Assembly (NCBI GenBank): GCA_002337125.1
Contig: DDFJ01000004.1
Location: 1,973,889 to 2,037,888 of the forward strand
Source: Chitinophagaceae bacterium UBA1931
Lineage (GTDB): Bacteria > Bacteroidota > Bacteroidia > Chitinophagales > Chitinophagaceae
Direction of reading: 5' to 3'
DNA length: 64,000 nucleotides
Positions 45,588 to 53,965 of this stretch are shown piece after piece. The notes under the pieces are model-generated. The model saw nothing but the letters and a program-made list of their open reading frames with translations. It did no database searches and was not told the DNA's origin. Each line of letters starts with the position of its first letter. Position 1 is the stretch's first letter. A program made the position numbers and the translations under genes.

Positions 45588-46190
45588 ATGATCAATAATA
45601 AAAACAGCAGAAGAAGCTTTTTAAGCAGCATTGCAGTTTTATCTGCGGGAGCTGCCTTAGGTTCACCGTCATCACTTTTTTCATCAGCAGGGGAAAAATC
45701 GACATTGGAAGAAAAGTGGAAAAAATTCTGGCAACTGCAAGGTGGAGAGTTGCACTTCAATCAAACTGCTATTCCTGATACAGCTGTAGATTCTGTTTGT
45801 AAAAATCATATATACCAGGCAGGGAAAATAGTTTATTTCCATAATGAAAATTTGCTTGCACAGCCAATCTGGATTTATTGGGGGAATAAAAAAACAAAGC
45901 CCGATGATGTGATTATTACATTTTTTACAAACAATAAAGAGTCGCAAAAAGTTTTCCGGATTAATTGTTTTGAACTTGACAGCCTTTATCATTTATCAGC
46001 AGAAAAGAATGAAAGGAATCTTGTATTACTGTTAAGAGAAGATGCAACTGCAGTTTCAGGAAAAAGCAGTGATGCAAAAAATAATATAACAATCAAAGCT
46101 GTTGTTCAGAAAGAAAGACCAGTAAAAATTTCAGCTTCATTTGCCGAGAAATCATTGACCATTGAAAGAAAATTTATTTATAACTGTTAA
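45588..46190 (+). CDS. hypothetical protein with twin-arginine signal
   Basis: A 200-residue protein whose N terminus reads NNKNSRRSFLSS followed by a hydrophobic, Ala/Gly-rich stretch, which is a Tat-type export signal (SRRSFL). The mature domain (about 35-200) has no recognised family. It contains WKKFWQLQGGELHF and alternating beta-strand-like segments (KIVYFHNENLLAQPIWIYW). Export in a folded state suggests a cofactor or early folding. It starts 3 bp after the T9SS protein gene and ends 12 bp before the collar gene, so it is almost certainly part of the same operon. Confidence 0.72.
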   Translation: MINNKNSRRSFLSSIAVLSAGAALGSPSSLFSSAGEKSTLEEKWKKFWQLQGGELHFNQTAIPDTAVDSVCKNHIYQAGKIVYFHNENLLAQPIWIYWGNKKTKPDDVIITFFTNNKESQKVFRINCFELDSLYHLSAEKNERNLVLLLREDATAVSGKSSDAKNNITIKAVVQKERPVKISASFAEKSLTIERKFIYNC

Positions 46191-46202
46191 ATTTTATTTT
46201 TT

Positions 46203-46730
46203 ATGCCAGCATCCGATCAATTAATTGGAGAAATTTATATGGCGGGATTCAATTTTGCGCCACGTAATTATGCATTTTGTAACGGGCAGCTTTTATCAAT
46301 TGCATCAAACACTGCTCTGTTTTCATTATTGGGAACAACTTTTGGAGGCAATGGAACCACAACATTTGCTCTGCCAAATATGCAAGGACGAGTTCCTATT
46401 GCAATGGGAAATGGCGCAGGTTTAACAACAAGAACTTTGGGTGAACTAGGGGGAACAGAAACTGTAACGTTAACAACGGCTCAAATACCAGCGCACACTC
46501 ATCAGTTAATCGGCGTTTCTGATGCAGGTGATACTTCATCCCCTTCTGGTGCATACCCTGCAAATACAGGAGCTCTAGATAAAGAATACAAAACATCCGG
46601 AACTACTGTAGCTATGAATCCCGGAGCTATCTCAGCAGCAGGGAGCAGTCAACCTCATAATATTATGCAGCCGTACATTGTTTTAAATTTTTACATCGCA
46701 TTATACGGTATTTTTCCAAGTCGTAACTAA
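46203..46730 (+). CDS. phage tail collar domain protein (MdpB/microcystin-dependent-protein-like)
   Basis: A 175-residue protein. The collar-domain signature is clear: LIGEIYMAGFNFAPRNYAFCNGQLL at the N terminus (read in parts), ALFSLLGTTFGGNGTTTFALPN, GRVPIAMGNGAG, then ELGGTETVTLTTAQIPAHTHQ and a C-terminal QPYIVLNFYIALYGIFP. Such proteins occur in phage tail fibres and as free-standing bacterial surface or particle proteins. No other phage gene is nearby, so it is not part of a prophage. It lies inside an operon with a T9SS protein, a Tat-signal protein, an LRR protein and a sulfotransferase. Confidence 0.85.
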   Translation: MPASDQLIGEIYMAGFNFAPRNYAFCNGQLLSIASNTALFSLLGTTFGGNGTTTFALPNMQGRVPIAMGNGAGLTTRTLGELGGTETVTLTTAQIPAHTHQLIGVSDAGDTSSPSGAYPANTGALDKEYKTSGTTVAMNPGAISAAGSSQPHNIMQPYIVLNFYIALYGIFPSRN

Positions 46731-46741
46731 ATGTTTTTTGA

Positions 46742-47323
46742 ATGAATAAAAATATGCCTGATTGGTGGAGGCAAACAGAACCACAATGGAAACAGGCTTT
46801 TGCAGAAACGATCTTCCGTCATTCAAACGAGCCAACTCCAGATGAGTTGGCTCTAGTTTATAATGCACCTGCTATAAGATTCGCCGGACCAACTGCATTC
46901 TTTCCAAATATGACATTTGAGCTAACAAATCTGTCAGGGGTCTTGGCATTAGCAAATCTTGAAACATTGGTTGTTATTAATCATAAAATTGAGAGTATAA
47001 AAGAGGTTAATACTTTTGAATCACTAAAAAGTTTGTTTTTACTTGGCAACCAGATTACAAGCCTTGAAGGAATTGAAAACTTAACCGGTCTCGAAATGTT
47101 ATATGTACAGGACAACCTGATCGAATCAATAAAACCGGTTGAAAAATTACTTAATCTGAAGGAGCTGTATGTGAATGGAAATCGTATTTCATCCCTTGAA
47201 GGTTTAACTGAAATGCATGCTGAAAAGCTGGAGAAATTTTTCTGCAAGCCTAATGATTTGCTTAAGCAAAAAGAAATACTTCGTGTGGAAAGAGAATTGG
47301 GAATTAAATGCAGGGAAGTATAA
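46742..47323 (+). CDS. leucine-rich repeat protein (SDS22-like)
   Basis: A 193-residue soluble protein with no signal peptide. Residues about 68-157 are four consecutive 22-residue leucine-rich repeats of the SDS22 type: LANLETLVVINHKIESIKEV, SLKSLFLLGNQITSLEGIEN, GLEMLYVQDNLIESIKPVEK and LKELYVNGNRISSLEGLTEM. A short N-terminal helical cap starts with MPDWWRQTEPQWKQAFAETI. Likely an intracellular protein-protein interaction module. Position 11 bp after the collar gene suggests that it binds a product of this operon before export or modification, but that is inference. Confidence 0.82.
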   Translation: MNKNMPDWWRQTEPQWKQAFAETIFRHSNEPTPDELALVYNAPAIRFAGPTAFFPNMTFELTNLSGVLALANLETLVVINHKIESIKEVNTFESLKSLFLLGNQITSLEGIENLTGLEMLYVQDNLIESIKPVEKLLNLKELYVNGNRISSLEGLTEMHAEKLEKFFCKPNDLLKQKEILRVERELGIKCREV

Positions 47324-47371
47324 ACAGTTATTGCCATATTTTTCTCCGATATCATTAAGCTATAACAAAAG

Positions 47372-48346
47372 ATGGATGCAGATACTGCACATAATTTAGA
47401 GAAGAGGGTTCCGTGGAAACTGAAAAGTTCCAACAATAAACTGTTGTGTGAATGGCTCTTTACAGGTGATAAAGAATTTACAGAACCCTTCTTTGATGAT
47501 ACAATCAACATCTGTAAAAGACTTTCTGAAAACAGAAAAGAGCAAATAATCAATACTGATCTCAATACCATTACAGAACAGAGCAGGAACACAGAAACGG
47601 CGTCCCCGGCTGCAATCATCTTTCATGTTTCCCGCTGCGGATCAACATTACTTTCACAATTGCTGAGTTGCGACAAAAGGAACATTGTTCTTTCAGAAGT
47701 TCCTTTTTTTGATGAGTTGCTTCGATTGCATTTTAAACAAAAGGATGTTGACTTCTCCGATATTGAAAATTATTTATCTGCATCTATCAGGCTATACGCA
47801 CAAAAAAAAAGCATTTACTCAAAGTTCTTCTTTATAAAAACCGATAGCTGGCATTTGCATTTTTATGAGACATACAGGAAACTCTTTCCTTCTGTTCCAT
47901 TTATACTTTTATATCGAAATCCTCTTGAAGTAATAGAATCACAGCAAAAGCAACGTGGATTACAGGCAATTCCCGGTATATTAGAACCCGAAATTTTTGG
48001 CTTTAGCAGAGAACGAAATAACATTGCTGATTTTGATGCATATATGGGTGATGTGCTGACGACGTATTTCAAAAAAACAATTGAAATAAAGGCAAAAGAT
48101 ACGATCGCCTTCTCCTTCAATTATTCTGAGGGAATACCAACTATTACGAGAAAACTCTATCAGTTACTTAATTTATCTCTTGATGCGAACATGGAAGAAA
48201 TGATTAATAAACGTAGCCTTTACCATGCCAAGCACCCACAACAGGTTTTTACAGAGCAAATGAAGTTGAATAAAGTTCCTTCTTATCTTGAGCAAGCCTT
48301 TTTATTATTTCAGGAACTTGATAAAAACAAACATAATAACCGTTAG
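47372..48346 (+). CDS. sulfotransferase family protein
   Basis: A 324-residue cytosolic protein. The 5'-phosphosulfate loop is FHVSRCGSTLLSQLL (residues 84-98), and the 3'-phosphate-binding motif is LLYRNPLEVIESQ (179-191) with R182 and S190, as in PAPS-dependent sulfotransferases. The N-terminal 75 residues form an additional domain without a recognised family. Acceptor unknown. The neighbourhood (collar, LRR, exported proteins, and a convergent hydroxylase) suggests a protein or glycan target. No PAPS-biosynthesis genes are in the window. It converges with the HExxH gene with only 11 bp between stops and no terminator. Confidence 0.82.
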   Translation: MDADTAHNLEKRVPWKLKSSNNKLLCEWLFTGDKEFTEPFFDDTINICKRLSENRKEQIINTDLNTITEQSRNTETASPAAIIFHVSRCGSTLLSQLLSCDKRNIVLSEVPFFDELLRLHFKQKDVDFSDIENYLSASIRLYAQKKSIYSKFFFIKTDSWHLHFYETYRKLFPSVPFILLYRNPLEVIESQQKQRGLQAIPGILEPEIFGFSRERNNIADFDAYMGDVLTTYFKKTIEIKAKDTIAFSFNYSEGIPTITRKLYQLLNLSLDANMEEMINKRSLYHAKHPQQVFTEQMKLNKVPSYLEQAFLLFQELDKNKHNNR

Positions 48347-48357
48347 AAAAACTACAA

Positions 48358-48855
48358 CTAATCTCTCAACCACTTAATCATTGCAGGATAAACAGGAAAG
48401 CCGCTTTGCGTATCAGTAGTCGTCATTCCCAACCATTGTAACACAGGCACACCAATATATCGTCCATCCTGGAAATTTTCTACAATGTTTAATCCTCCGC
48501 CTTTGTAGCCTTGCTCGTGAAAAACAAATACAGGGTCAATGTTCAGATAAATACAGGCAGCATAACTCCACGCAATAGCCATCATTTCTTCCGCAGGTGC
48601 ATCATTCCGTTTTGCAATCAATGGGCCTTTAAGATTTTTTCTTTCTGCTGCGGGAACAACAGCTATATGACCAGCTTCATGCAAAATATCTCCGGGATAT
48701 AAAAGCTTGTCTTTATCAATGATAATCTTACCGTTTTCAATTAAAAAACCAGGCAGGAAACAATCTTCATCATCCAGTTTTCGATAACAGGTTTCGATTC
48801 CTATTTCATTAAGAAAACCGATAATTTTTTCAAACCGTCCATCCTGTGTTATCAT
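48358..48855 (-). CDS. HExxH-motif protein, putative metallopeptidase
   Basis: A 165-residue cytosolic protein with LHEAGHIAV (His59, Glu60, His63) and a downstream helix AEEMMAIAWSYA carrying Glu90, the spacing expected for a gluzincin third zinc ligand. No signal or pro-peptide is visible. The family is unknown. It could be a processing peptidase or a non-catalytic zinc protein. Its ATG overlaps the stop of the hydroxylase gene by 4 bp, so the two are translationally coupled. It is the last gene of the minus-strand unit T9SS protein > 40-residue ORF > hydroxylase > HExxH. Confidence 0.78.
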   Translation of the reverse strand: MITQDGRFEKIIGFLNEIGIETCYRKLDDEDCFLPGFLIENGKIIIDKDKLLYPGDILHEAGHIAVVPAAERKNLKGPLIAKRNDAPAEEMMAIAWSYAACIYLNIDPVFVFHEQGYKGGGLNIVENFQDGRYIGVPVLQWLGMTTTDTQSGFPVYPAMIKWLRD

Positions 48856-49559
48856 AATTCCTTTTCCATTTTGTTTGCCATTTCAATTGAGGTTTCTGTA
48901 TTCATCAACCTGAGTTGCTGAATAATTTTTTCTTTCTCTTCTTTACTTATCGGTTGCTTTTTCTCTTCTGCAACATGCTTTTGCAGCAATAATGGATCAG
49001 CAAATAAATTTCTCATCCAGTCGTTCACCTTGCAATCAATTACAAGATGTACACGATCAGTATCTCCAAAATTATTCACCCTGTGTTTCAATGAAAGGTT
49101 CAAATACCAGCATTCGCCTTCCTGCATAATTATCCGTTCATCATCAACAAAAAATTCAACACCCGGATTGGTAAATACAGGAACATGTATTCTTGCTTCG
49201 CCTTCTTCATAACTCATTTCCTGATCCCTGTGCTCCTTAATAACAGCACCGGAATGCAGTTTCATTAAGCGTGCTGAAGTTTTTTCGCATTCAAAAAAAT
49301 CAAGTACAGATTTTATGTAAGCACATTGATTCAGCAATGGCGTGTTTTGATACACATTTGCATTCTCTGAAGCGGTTGAATGAACTGCAATAATGTTATC
49401 AACACTTCCGCCAATAGAACGTAATGGCAAAATGCTCCAGTTTCCTTCGTAATATTTTGTGTTATAGTGTAGTTTCCAGAGTTGCCCCTCTAGTTGCGTA
49501 ACCTCATCTTGCATTTTTTTAACATCAAACAGCTGTTTCAATTGGAGATATTTAAGCAT
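48852..49559 (-). CDS. aspartyl/asparaginyl beta-hydroxylase domain protein (Fe(II)/2-oxoglutarate)
   Basis: A 235-residue protein with the AspH-type cupin core: HRD (His110 and Asp112 as iron ligands), ARIHVPV (Arg123, His125), GECWYLNLSLKHRVNN (His159) and DRVHLVID (Arg169, 2-oxoglutarate contact). The N-terminal 60 residues and C-terminal helical tail are not recognised. It should hydroxylate Asp or Asn side chains in a protein or peptide. Its start overlaps the preceding 40-residue ORF by 8 bp and its stop overlaps the HExxH gene by 4 bp, so the four genes form one coupled unit. Confidence 0.82.
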   Translation of the reverse strand: MLKYLQLKQLFDVKKMQDEVTQLEGQLWKLHYNTKYYEGNWSILPLRSIGGSVDNIIAVHSTASENANVYQNTPLLNQCAYIKSVLDFFECEKTSARLMKLHSGAVIKEHRDQEMSYEEGEARIHVPVFTNPGVEFFVDDERIIMQEGECWYLNLSLKHRVNNFGDTDRVHLVIDCKVNDWMRNLFADPLLLQKHVAEEKKQPISKEEKEKIIQQLRLMNTETSIEMANKMEKEL

Positions 49560-49674
49560 CCGGAGCTTCTTTAGTAAGCAATGAAATTAATATTTCATTT
49601 GTAGAAGGAGGTTGGTTTTTCAAAAAGTTTTTTAGAAGTGTCGTAAGGAAATGATTGAATACCTGCCTGATCAT
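49552..49674 (-). CDS. 40-residue small ORF coupled to the hydroxylase gene
   Basis: An ORF of 40 codons fills the whole gap between the T9SS protein gene and the hydroxylase gene. Its ATG overlaps the upstream stop (ATGA, 49671-49674) and its TAA overlaps the hydroxylase start by 8 bp. The product begins MIRQVFNHFLTTLLKNFLKN, a basic amphipathic helix, then a PPSTNE turn, a LISLLTKE segment and an acidic end EAPDA. The exact fit to both neighbours argues that it is translated. It could be a peptide substrate of the hydroxylase, a small regulatory protein, or merely a coupling ORF. No homology is claimed. Confidence 0.62.
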   Translation of the reverse strand: MIRQVFNHFLTTLLKNFLKNQPPSTNEILISLLTKEAPDA

Positions 49675-52028
49675 CTCTTCTGCACAAATTTATTCACCAC
49701 AGTATCAGAGGATTTCACCTGCAGAATATAGGTTCCTTTTTGGAGGTTACCGAGATTGCCGAGTTGAATATTGTTATTTCCAGCAGAAACTTCAAACTGG
49801 TTTGAAGACAATACCCTGCCAGCCATATCGCTGACAATGACTGTAACTATTTCTGATTTAATATCAGTCAAAATAAATTTTATATCCTGGTCAAATGGGT
49901 TAACAAGATTCAGCAGCTCCATTTTTTTAATGCCGCCGGAATAAAGTTCAACTACATCACTCATTTTGTAAGAACCATTTGCTGAAGTCATTTTCAAACG
50001 GTAAAAAACTTTATTAACGGGTTTTGTAACATCGTTAAACGAGTACCTGCTTTCATTCAATCCATTTTGTGCAGAACGAACTGTCCCGATTTTTTTAAAG
50101 CGTACGCCATCTTCACTTCTTTCAATGTCGTAATAAGAAATCTGTTCTTCGTTTTTTGCATCCCATGATATAACAGCACCGTTATCCTTTGCTTCCGCCT
50201 TCAATTTTATAATCTCTGCAAGCAGAATAACACATGCAGGTGGTACATTAATGGTAATCACATCTGTTGTATTATAAACAGCACAGGAAGAGTTGCTTAA
50301 ATTAGAAAGTGATGTGGCAACTCTGATCCTGTATTTATATCCACTGATTGATTGCGTTGCAATAAATGATGGGTACTGAACCGTATCAATGTAATTGGGA
50401 GCAGCATAAGTGTAACTGAGCGTTTGTGGTGTTGGCGCTAAAGGTGCATTGTTCCAGGTTACACCATTATCGGTGCTTATTTCCCATTGGTAATAAGAAT
50501 AGTTGTTGTAAAAAGTCTGAACAACCACTGATATATCAACCTGCGAATTATCACAATAAGTTGGATTTAATGTTGGTTTCATTTCCAATCCCGGCAGGCA
50601 GGTTGCAAACATCACATCATCCATTACCCAGTCGTTACCTCCGCCTCCCGGCGCATTATTCCTGATCACAATATTTAAAGAAGTTTGTGCAGCACCTGTT
50701 TTATATAAAAATCCTTTCTTCACCCATTGACCACTGTAATCAATATTTCCAGTTGTGTAATGATCCACTCCATCGATCTGGAAGGTAAGATTTGGTGAAA
50801 CACCTGATGAATCAACTGTGTTTGGTATGGATGGCGATAGATAACTCTTAAATCCGGTTGTACCTGTACCTTTTCCCGAACTATCACAACTGCACCGGCG
50901 GCAAATATTCCTGAACCATGCAGAGAACTCATAATACGTATCTGGACAAAGACCGGTAACGGTTTGTTGTACTGCATTATTAATTCCATATGCAGCGTTT
51001 ACCACGGCCATGTAACCCCCGGTTTGCCCCGGTGTTGTTGGTGCATTTCCTAAAAGTGGGTTTGATGCATTTGTATGATCACCGATAATATCCCAAAAAC
51101 CAAACAACCTTGAAGGACTGCTGGGATATGGAAGCGAAGAATTAATTGTACCGTCGGTGCTGGTATTATTGGCAACTGTAAACATGCTGTCGTTTGGTCC
51201 AGATCCTGAAGTAAATGGTTGCCACTGGTAACCGGGTACCACTGTGCCTGCAGCGGGAGCAGGACTTAAATTTTGAGTTGTACCACTTCCAAAATTACCG
51301 CCATTGCCTGCAATAGAGTTGTTGCCTACTGAACTGCAAACAGGTAATGCCTCAGATACCATCACCGTCATTTTATTCAGCGGTTTTACAATACTCGGCA
51401 ACGTTACTTCACTGGATGTGTTTGCAGTTTTATAACGGAATGCACCACCTGGAATATTAAATGTACTACCTGCTGCAGTATTTACATAAACCCTGTATGT
51501 AACCATGATAATACAGGTACTTCCATAGTTACTTGGCCTTCCGTTATTATAAATTCTGCAACCCGATGCAGGAGGCAATACATCAATTGGTGTTGATGCA
51601 GACACTGCATTGTAAGCGGCTGTTTGACCACCAGATCTTGATAAGCTTCCAAGATTTACACGGATAATGCCACCGCTGTAAACAGCTTCATCATCACTAC
51701 CGGCATCTGTCAACAATCCTGTTGGATGTAATGGCGTCCCATAAACAAGGCCTTCATTTGTTGAAAAGCGGATTGAGTTTGCTTTGTAAGTTGTACCAGC
51801 AGGTAATGTATCATTATAGCGGGCAAAATAAACACTTGAGCCGGAAACAGAAAACACAGCTCTTATTTCAAGTTCATTTCCGTTTTCAACTACACCACCT
51901 GTTGGCTTGCTGATATTGATGTAACTTTTACCCGCCTGAATTTTTAATTGAGCTGAAACCGTATTGAAATAAGCACACGAACTTATGAAAGCCAGCAGAG
52001 CTACAAACCATGTTGAAGTTTGTTTCAT
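49671..52028 (-). CDS. large secreted T9SS type A protein with DUF11-like and binding modules
   Basis: A 785-residue exported protein with a signal peptide ending near NTVSAQ. An Ig-like/conserved-repeat region (about 25-215) has VENGNELEIRAVFSV and LPAGTTYKANSI. A galactose-binding-like jelly-roll region (about 270-480) has FWDIIGDHTNAS, YYEFSAWFRN, a CRRCSCD cluster and DWVMDDVMFATC. An Ig-like domain and a fibronectin-like VISWDAKNEEQISYYDIERS precede the C-terminal T9SS sorting domain (about 705-785). It is the first gene of the minus-strand coupled unit, and its TGA overlaps the ATG of the 40-residue ORF. It may be the exported partner of the hydroxylase. Confidence 0.82.
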   Translation of the reverse strand: MKQTSTWFVALLAFISSCAYFNTVSAQLKIQAGKSYINISKPTGGVVENGNELEIRAVFSVSGSSVYFARYNDTLPAGTTYKANSIRFSTNEGLVYGTPLHPTGLLTDAGSDDEAVYSGGIIRVNLGSLSRSGGQTAAYNAVSASTPIDVLPPASGCRIYNNGRPSNYGSTCIIMVTYRVYVNTAAGSTFNIPGGAFRYKTANTSSEVTLPSIVKPLNKMTVMVSEALPVCSSVGNNSIAGNGGNFGSGTTQNLSPAPAAGTVVPGYQWQPFTSGSGPNDSMFTVANNTSTDGTINSSLPYPSSPSRLFGFWDIIGDHTNASNPLLGNAPTTPGQTGGYMAVVNAAYGINNAVQQTVTGLCPDTYYEFSAWFRNICRRCSCDSSGKGTGTTGFKSYLSPSIPNTVDSSGVSPNLTFQIDGVDHYTTGNIDYSGQWVKKGFLYKTGAAQTSLNIVIRNNAPGGGGNDWVMDDVMFATCLPGLEMKPTLNPTYCDNSQVDISVVVQTFYNNYSYYQWEISTDNGVTWNNAPLAPTPQTLSYTYAAPNYIDTVQYPSFIATQSISGYKYRIRVATSLSNLSNSSCAVYNTTDVITINVPPACVILLAEIIKLKAEAKDNGAVISWDAKNEEQISYYDIERSEDGVRFKKIGTVRSAQNGLNESRYSFNDVTKPVNKVFYRLKMTSANGSYKMSDVVELYSGGIKKMELLNLVNPFDQDIKFILTDIKSEIVTVIVSDMAGRVLSSNQFEVSAGNNNIQLGNLGNLQKGTYILQVKSSDTVVNKFVQKR

Positions 52029-52080
52029 AAGATCGGATTTAAAATAGTTTTTCGGGGGACAAATTATCCCACAGTAAATA

Positions 52081-52088
52081 CAAATTTA
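52081..52088 (-). promoter_or_regulatory. possible -7 box of the T9SS/hydroxylase/HExxH unit
   Basis: TAAATTTG on the minus strand matches TAnnTTTG exactly, 52 bp before the start of the 785-residue protein. The -33 element is not clear. A shorter TAATTTG lies closer to the start. Confidence 0.4.
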
Positions 52089-52268
52089 GCCCAGCTAAGG
52101 TTTGCAGACAATAGACATTAGCACTAATATTCATGTCATGTTTAATTGAGTGTTTTTAAGTGTTTCTTATTAGAAACAAGCTGGTTTTATGCTCAATTTT
52201 AAATGCCCCCGTCCGTTGCAGGGTTTGCCATTTAAAAAAAAGAAAGTCGGGTTAGTAACACAATAAAA

Positions 52269-52276
52269 TAAATTTG
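52269..52276 (+). promoter_or_regulatory. -7 box of the GT39 gene
   Basis: TAAATTTG, an exact consensus match, lies 39 bp before the ATG of the ArnT/PMT-like transferase. No strong -33 partner was found. Confidence 0.45.
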
Positions 52277-52315
52277 AAACAGGGATAACCCTACTCCTGA
52301 TTAACACAAGCATCA

Positions 52316-53839
52316 ATGACCAAAAGAAAATTGATTTTACCTGCGTTTATTATTGTGAAATTTATTTTGCAATACAGCTTAATCAATCCAGCTTATGAAT
52401 TACACAGGGATGAGTTTCTTCACCTTGACCAGGCAAAACATTTAGCATGGGGTTATTTATCTGTACCGCCATTTACTTCCTGGATTTCTGCTCTTGTTTC
52501 GTTATTGGGCAACGCTGTTTTCTGGATTAAATTTTTTCCTGCACTGTTTGGCGCATTAACAATCCTCGTTGTCTGGAAAATTATTGAAGAATTGGGTGGA
52601 ACCCTGTTTGCCTTAGTGTTGGGATCAACAAGCGTACTGCTGTCGGTTTTACTGCGCATCAATATTCTTTATCAGCCCAACTCGTTTGATATTTTATGCT
52701 GGACGGTTTTTTATTTTATCCTTGTTAAATACTTTAAAACCGAACATTACAAATGGCTGTATGCAGCTTCCGTTGTTTTTGCTCTAGGATTCTTAAATAA
52801 GTATAATCTTGTTTTCCTGTTGATTGGATTTGCACCTGCAATACTTATCAGCAAGCAGCGAAATGTCTTTGTGCAGAAACATTTTTATGCTGCTGTTTTA
52901 CTTGCACTGGTTTTAATTTCTCCGAATATCATCTGGCAGTATCAAAATAATTTCCCTGTTGTTCATCACATGAAGGAATTAGCGGCAACTCAACTGGTGA
53001 ATGTTAAACGTTCTGATTTCTTAATGAACCAGCTTATGTTTTTTACCGGTTCGCTGATTGTAATTCTTGCAGCATTGATTGGACTTTTGGTTTACAAACC
53101 ATTCAGAAATTATCAATCATTTTTCTGGGCATTTGTTTTTACACTTGCCGTGTTCACTTACCTGAAGGCGAAAGGATATTACGCCATCGGGCTTTACCCG
53201 GTTTACATTGCTTTCGGTTCGGTTTATCTCTCGGTTGTTTTAAAAGAGGGATGGAAAAGATATTTACAACCTGTGTTGTTAGCATTGCCCGTGTTGTTTT
53301 TTATACCGTTGTACTCCATCGGGTTTCCGAACAAAACACCGGAATATATTCTTGCACATTCAGAAAAATACAAAGCGTTTGGTTTGCTGAAATGGGAGGA
53401 TGGAAAAGATCACAACCTTCCGCAGGATTTTGCTGATATGCTTGGCTGGAAAGAACTGGCGCAGAAAACCGACAGTGCTTATGCTGCACTTGCAACTAAA
53501 GGAAAAACACTTGTGCTCTGTGATAACTATGGACAAACAGGTGCTATAAACTTTTACAGTAAACAAAACATAAAAGCTGTTTCGTTTAATGCAGATTATA
53601 TCAACTGGTTTGATTTATCGGAGAGGTATGACAACCTGATCCGCATTAAAGAAAAAAAGGACATTGAAACGGAGCTGCAGAAAACCTCGCCTTATTTTCA
53701 AAACTCATTTATTGCCGGTTCGGTTACCAACAGCAATGCCAGGGAATTTGGTACAACTGTTTTTGTTTTCGCCGGTGCTAAAATTGACATCAGGGAAAGA
53801 CTTAAAAAGGAAATCAGCGAACGAAAAAACGATCACTAA
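52316..53839 (+). CDS. ArnT/PMT-like glycosyltransferase family 39 membrane protein
   Basis: A 507-residue polytopic protein with about 9-10 membrane helices (residues 1-340) and a soluble C-terminal domain. The first loop has YELHRDEFLHLDQAKHLAWGY, the GT39-type Asp/Glu-containing substrate loop, and SVPPFTSWISAL follows, as in dolichyl/undecaprenyl-phosphate-sugar-dependent transferases. It should transfer a sugar from a polyprenyl phosphate donor to lipid A, glycan or protein on the outer face of the inner membrane. Acceptor and sugar are not readable. It is not clearly in an operon with the next gene, which has its own promoter. Confidence 0.85.
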   Translation: MTKRKLILPAFIIVKFILQYSLINPAYELHRDEFLHLDQAKHLAWGYLSVPPFTSWISALVSLLGNAVFWIKFFPALFGALTILVVWKIIEELGGTLFALVLGSTSVLLSVLLRINILYQPNSFDILCWTVFYFILVKYFKTEHYKWLYAASVVFALGFLNKYNLVFLLIGFAPAILISKQRNVFVQKHFYAAVLLALVLISPNIIWQYQNNFPVVHHMKELAATQLVNVKRSDFLMNQLMFFTGSLIVILAALIGLLVYKPFRNYQSFFWAFVFTLAVFTYLKAKGYYAIGLYPVYIAFGSVYLSVVLKEGWKRYLQPVLLALPVLFFIPLYSIGFPNKTPEYILAHSEKYKAFGLLKWEDGKDHNLPQDFADMLGWKELAQKTDSAYAALATKGKTLVLCDNYGQTGAINFYSKQNIKAVSFNADYINWFDLSERYDNLIRIKEKKDIETELQKTSPYFQNSFIAGSVTNSNAREFGTTVFVFAGAKIDIRERLKKEISERKNDH

Positions 53840-53849
53840 ACTTACTGCT

Positions 53850-53893
53850 GCCGAAGAGTGCGACGCCAATGCAGCTGAACAATGTGCTTCGGC
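53850..53893 (+). other. hairpin downstream of the GT39 gene
   Basis: GCCGAAG (53850-53856) and CTTCGGC (53887-53893) are exact inverted repeats with a 30-nt loop, starting 11 bp after the GT39 stop. No T-run follows, so it may be an mRNA-end structure rather than an intrinsic terminator. Confidence 0.35.
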
Positions 53894-53911
53894 CGGCTAC
53901 ATAAAATTCCT

Positions 53912-53942
53912 CTTGCATCAATTTGTTTTTAACGTACGTTTG
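53912..53942 (+). promoter_or_regulatory. predicted promoter of the S46 peptidase gene
   Basis: CTTG (53912-53915, one mismatch), a 19-bp spacer and TACGTTTG (53935-53942, exact consensus) lie 23 bp before the ATG. Confidence 0.65.
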
Positions 53943-53965
53943 TTGCACTAAAAAATCAATTATTT

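Noticed and set aside
46203..46730. Prophage or phage-tail-like particle locus suggested by the tail-collar protein
   Set aside because: No other tail, baseplate, sheath, capsid or integrase gene occurs within the window. The neighbours are T9SS, Tat, LRR and sulfotransferase genes.
46981..47619. 212-residue reading frame antisense to the LRR and sulfotransferase genes
   Set aside because: It spans two well-supported genes and their junction. Its Ser/Leu-rich product reflects the complement of LRR codons.
53664..53951. 95-residue reading frame over the end of the GT39 gene
   Set aside because: It mostly overlaps the GT39 3' end in another frame and continues into a hairpin and a promoter. 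No coding evidence.
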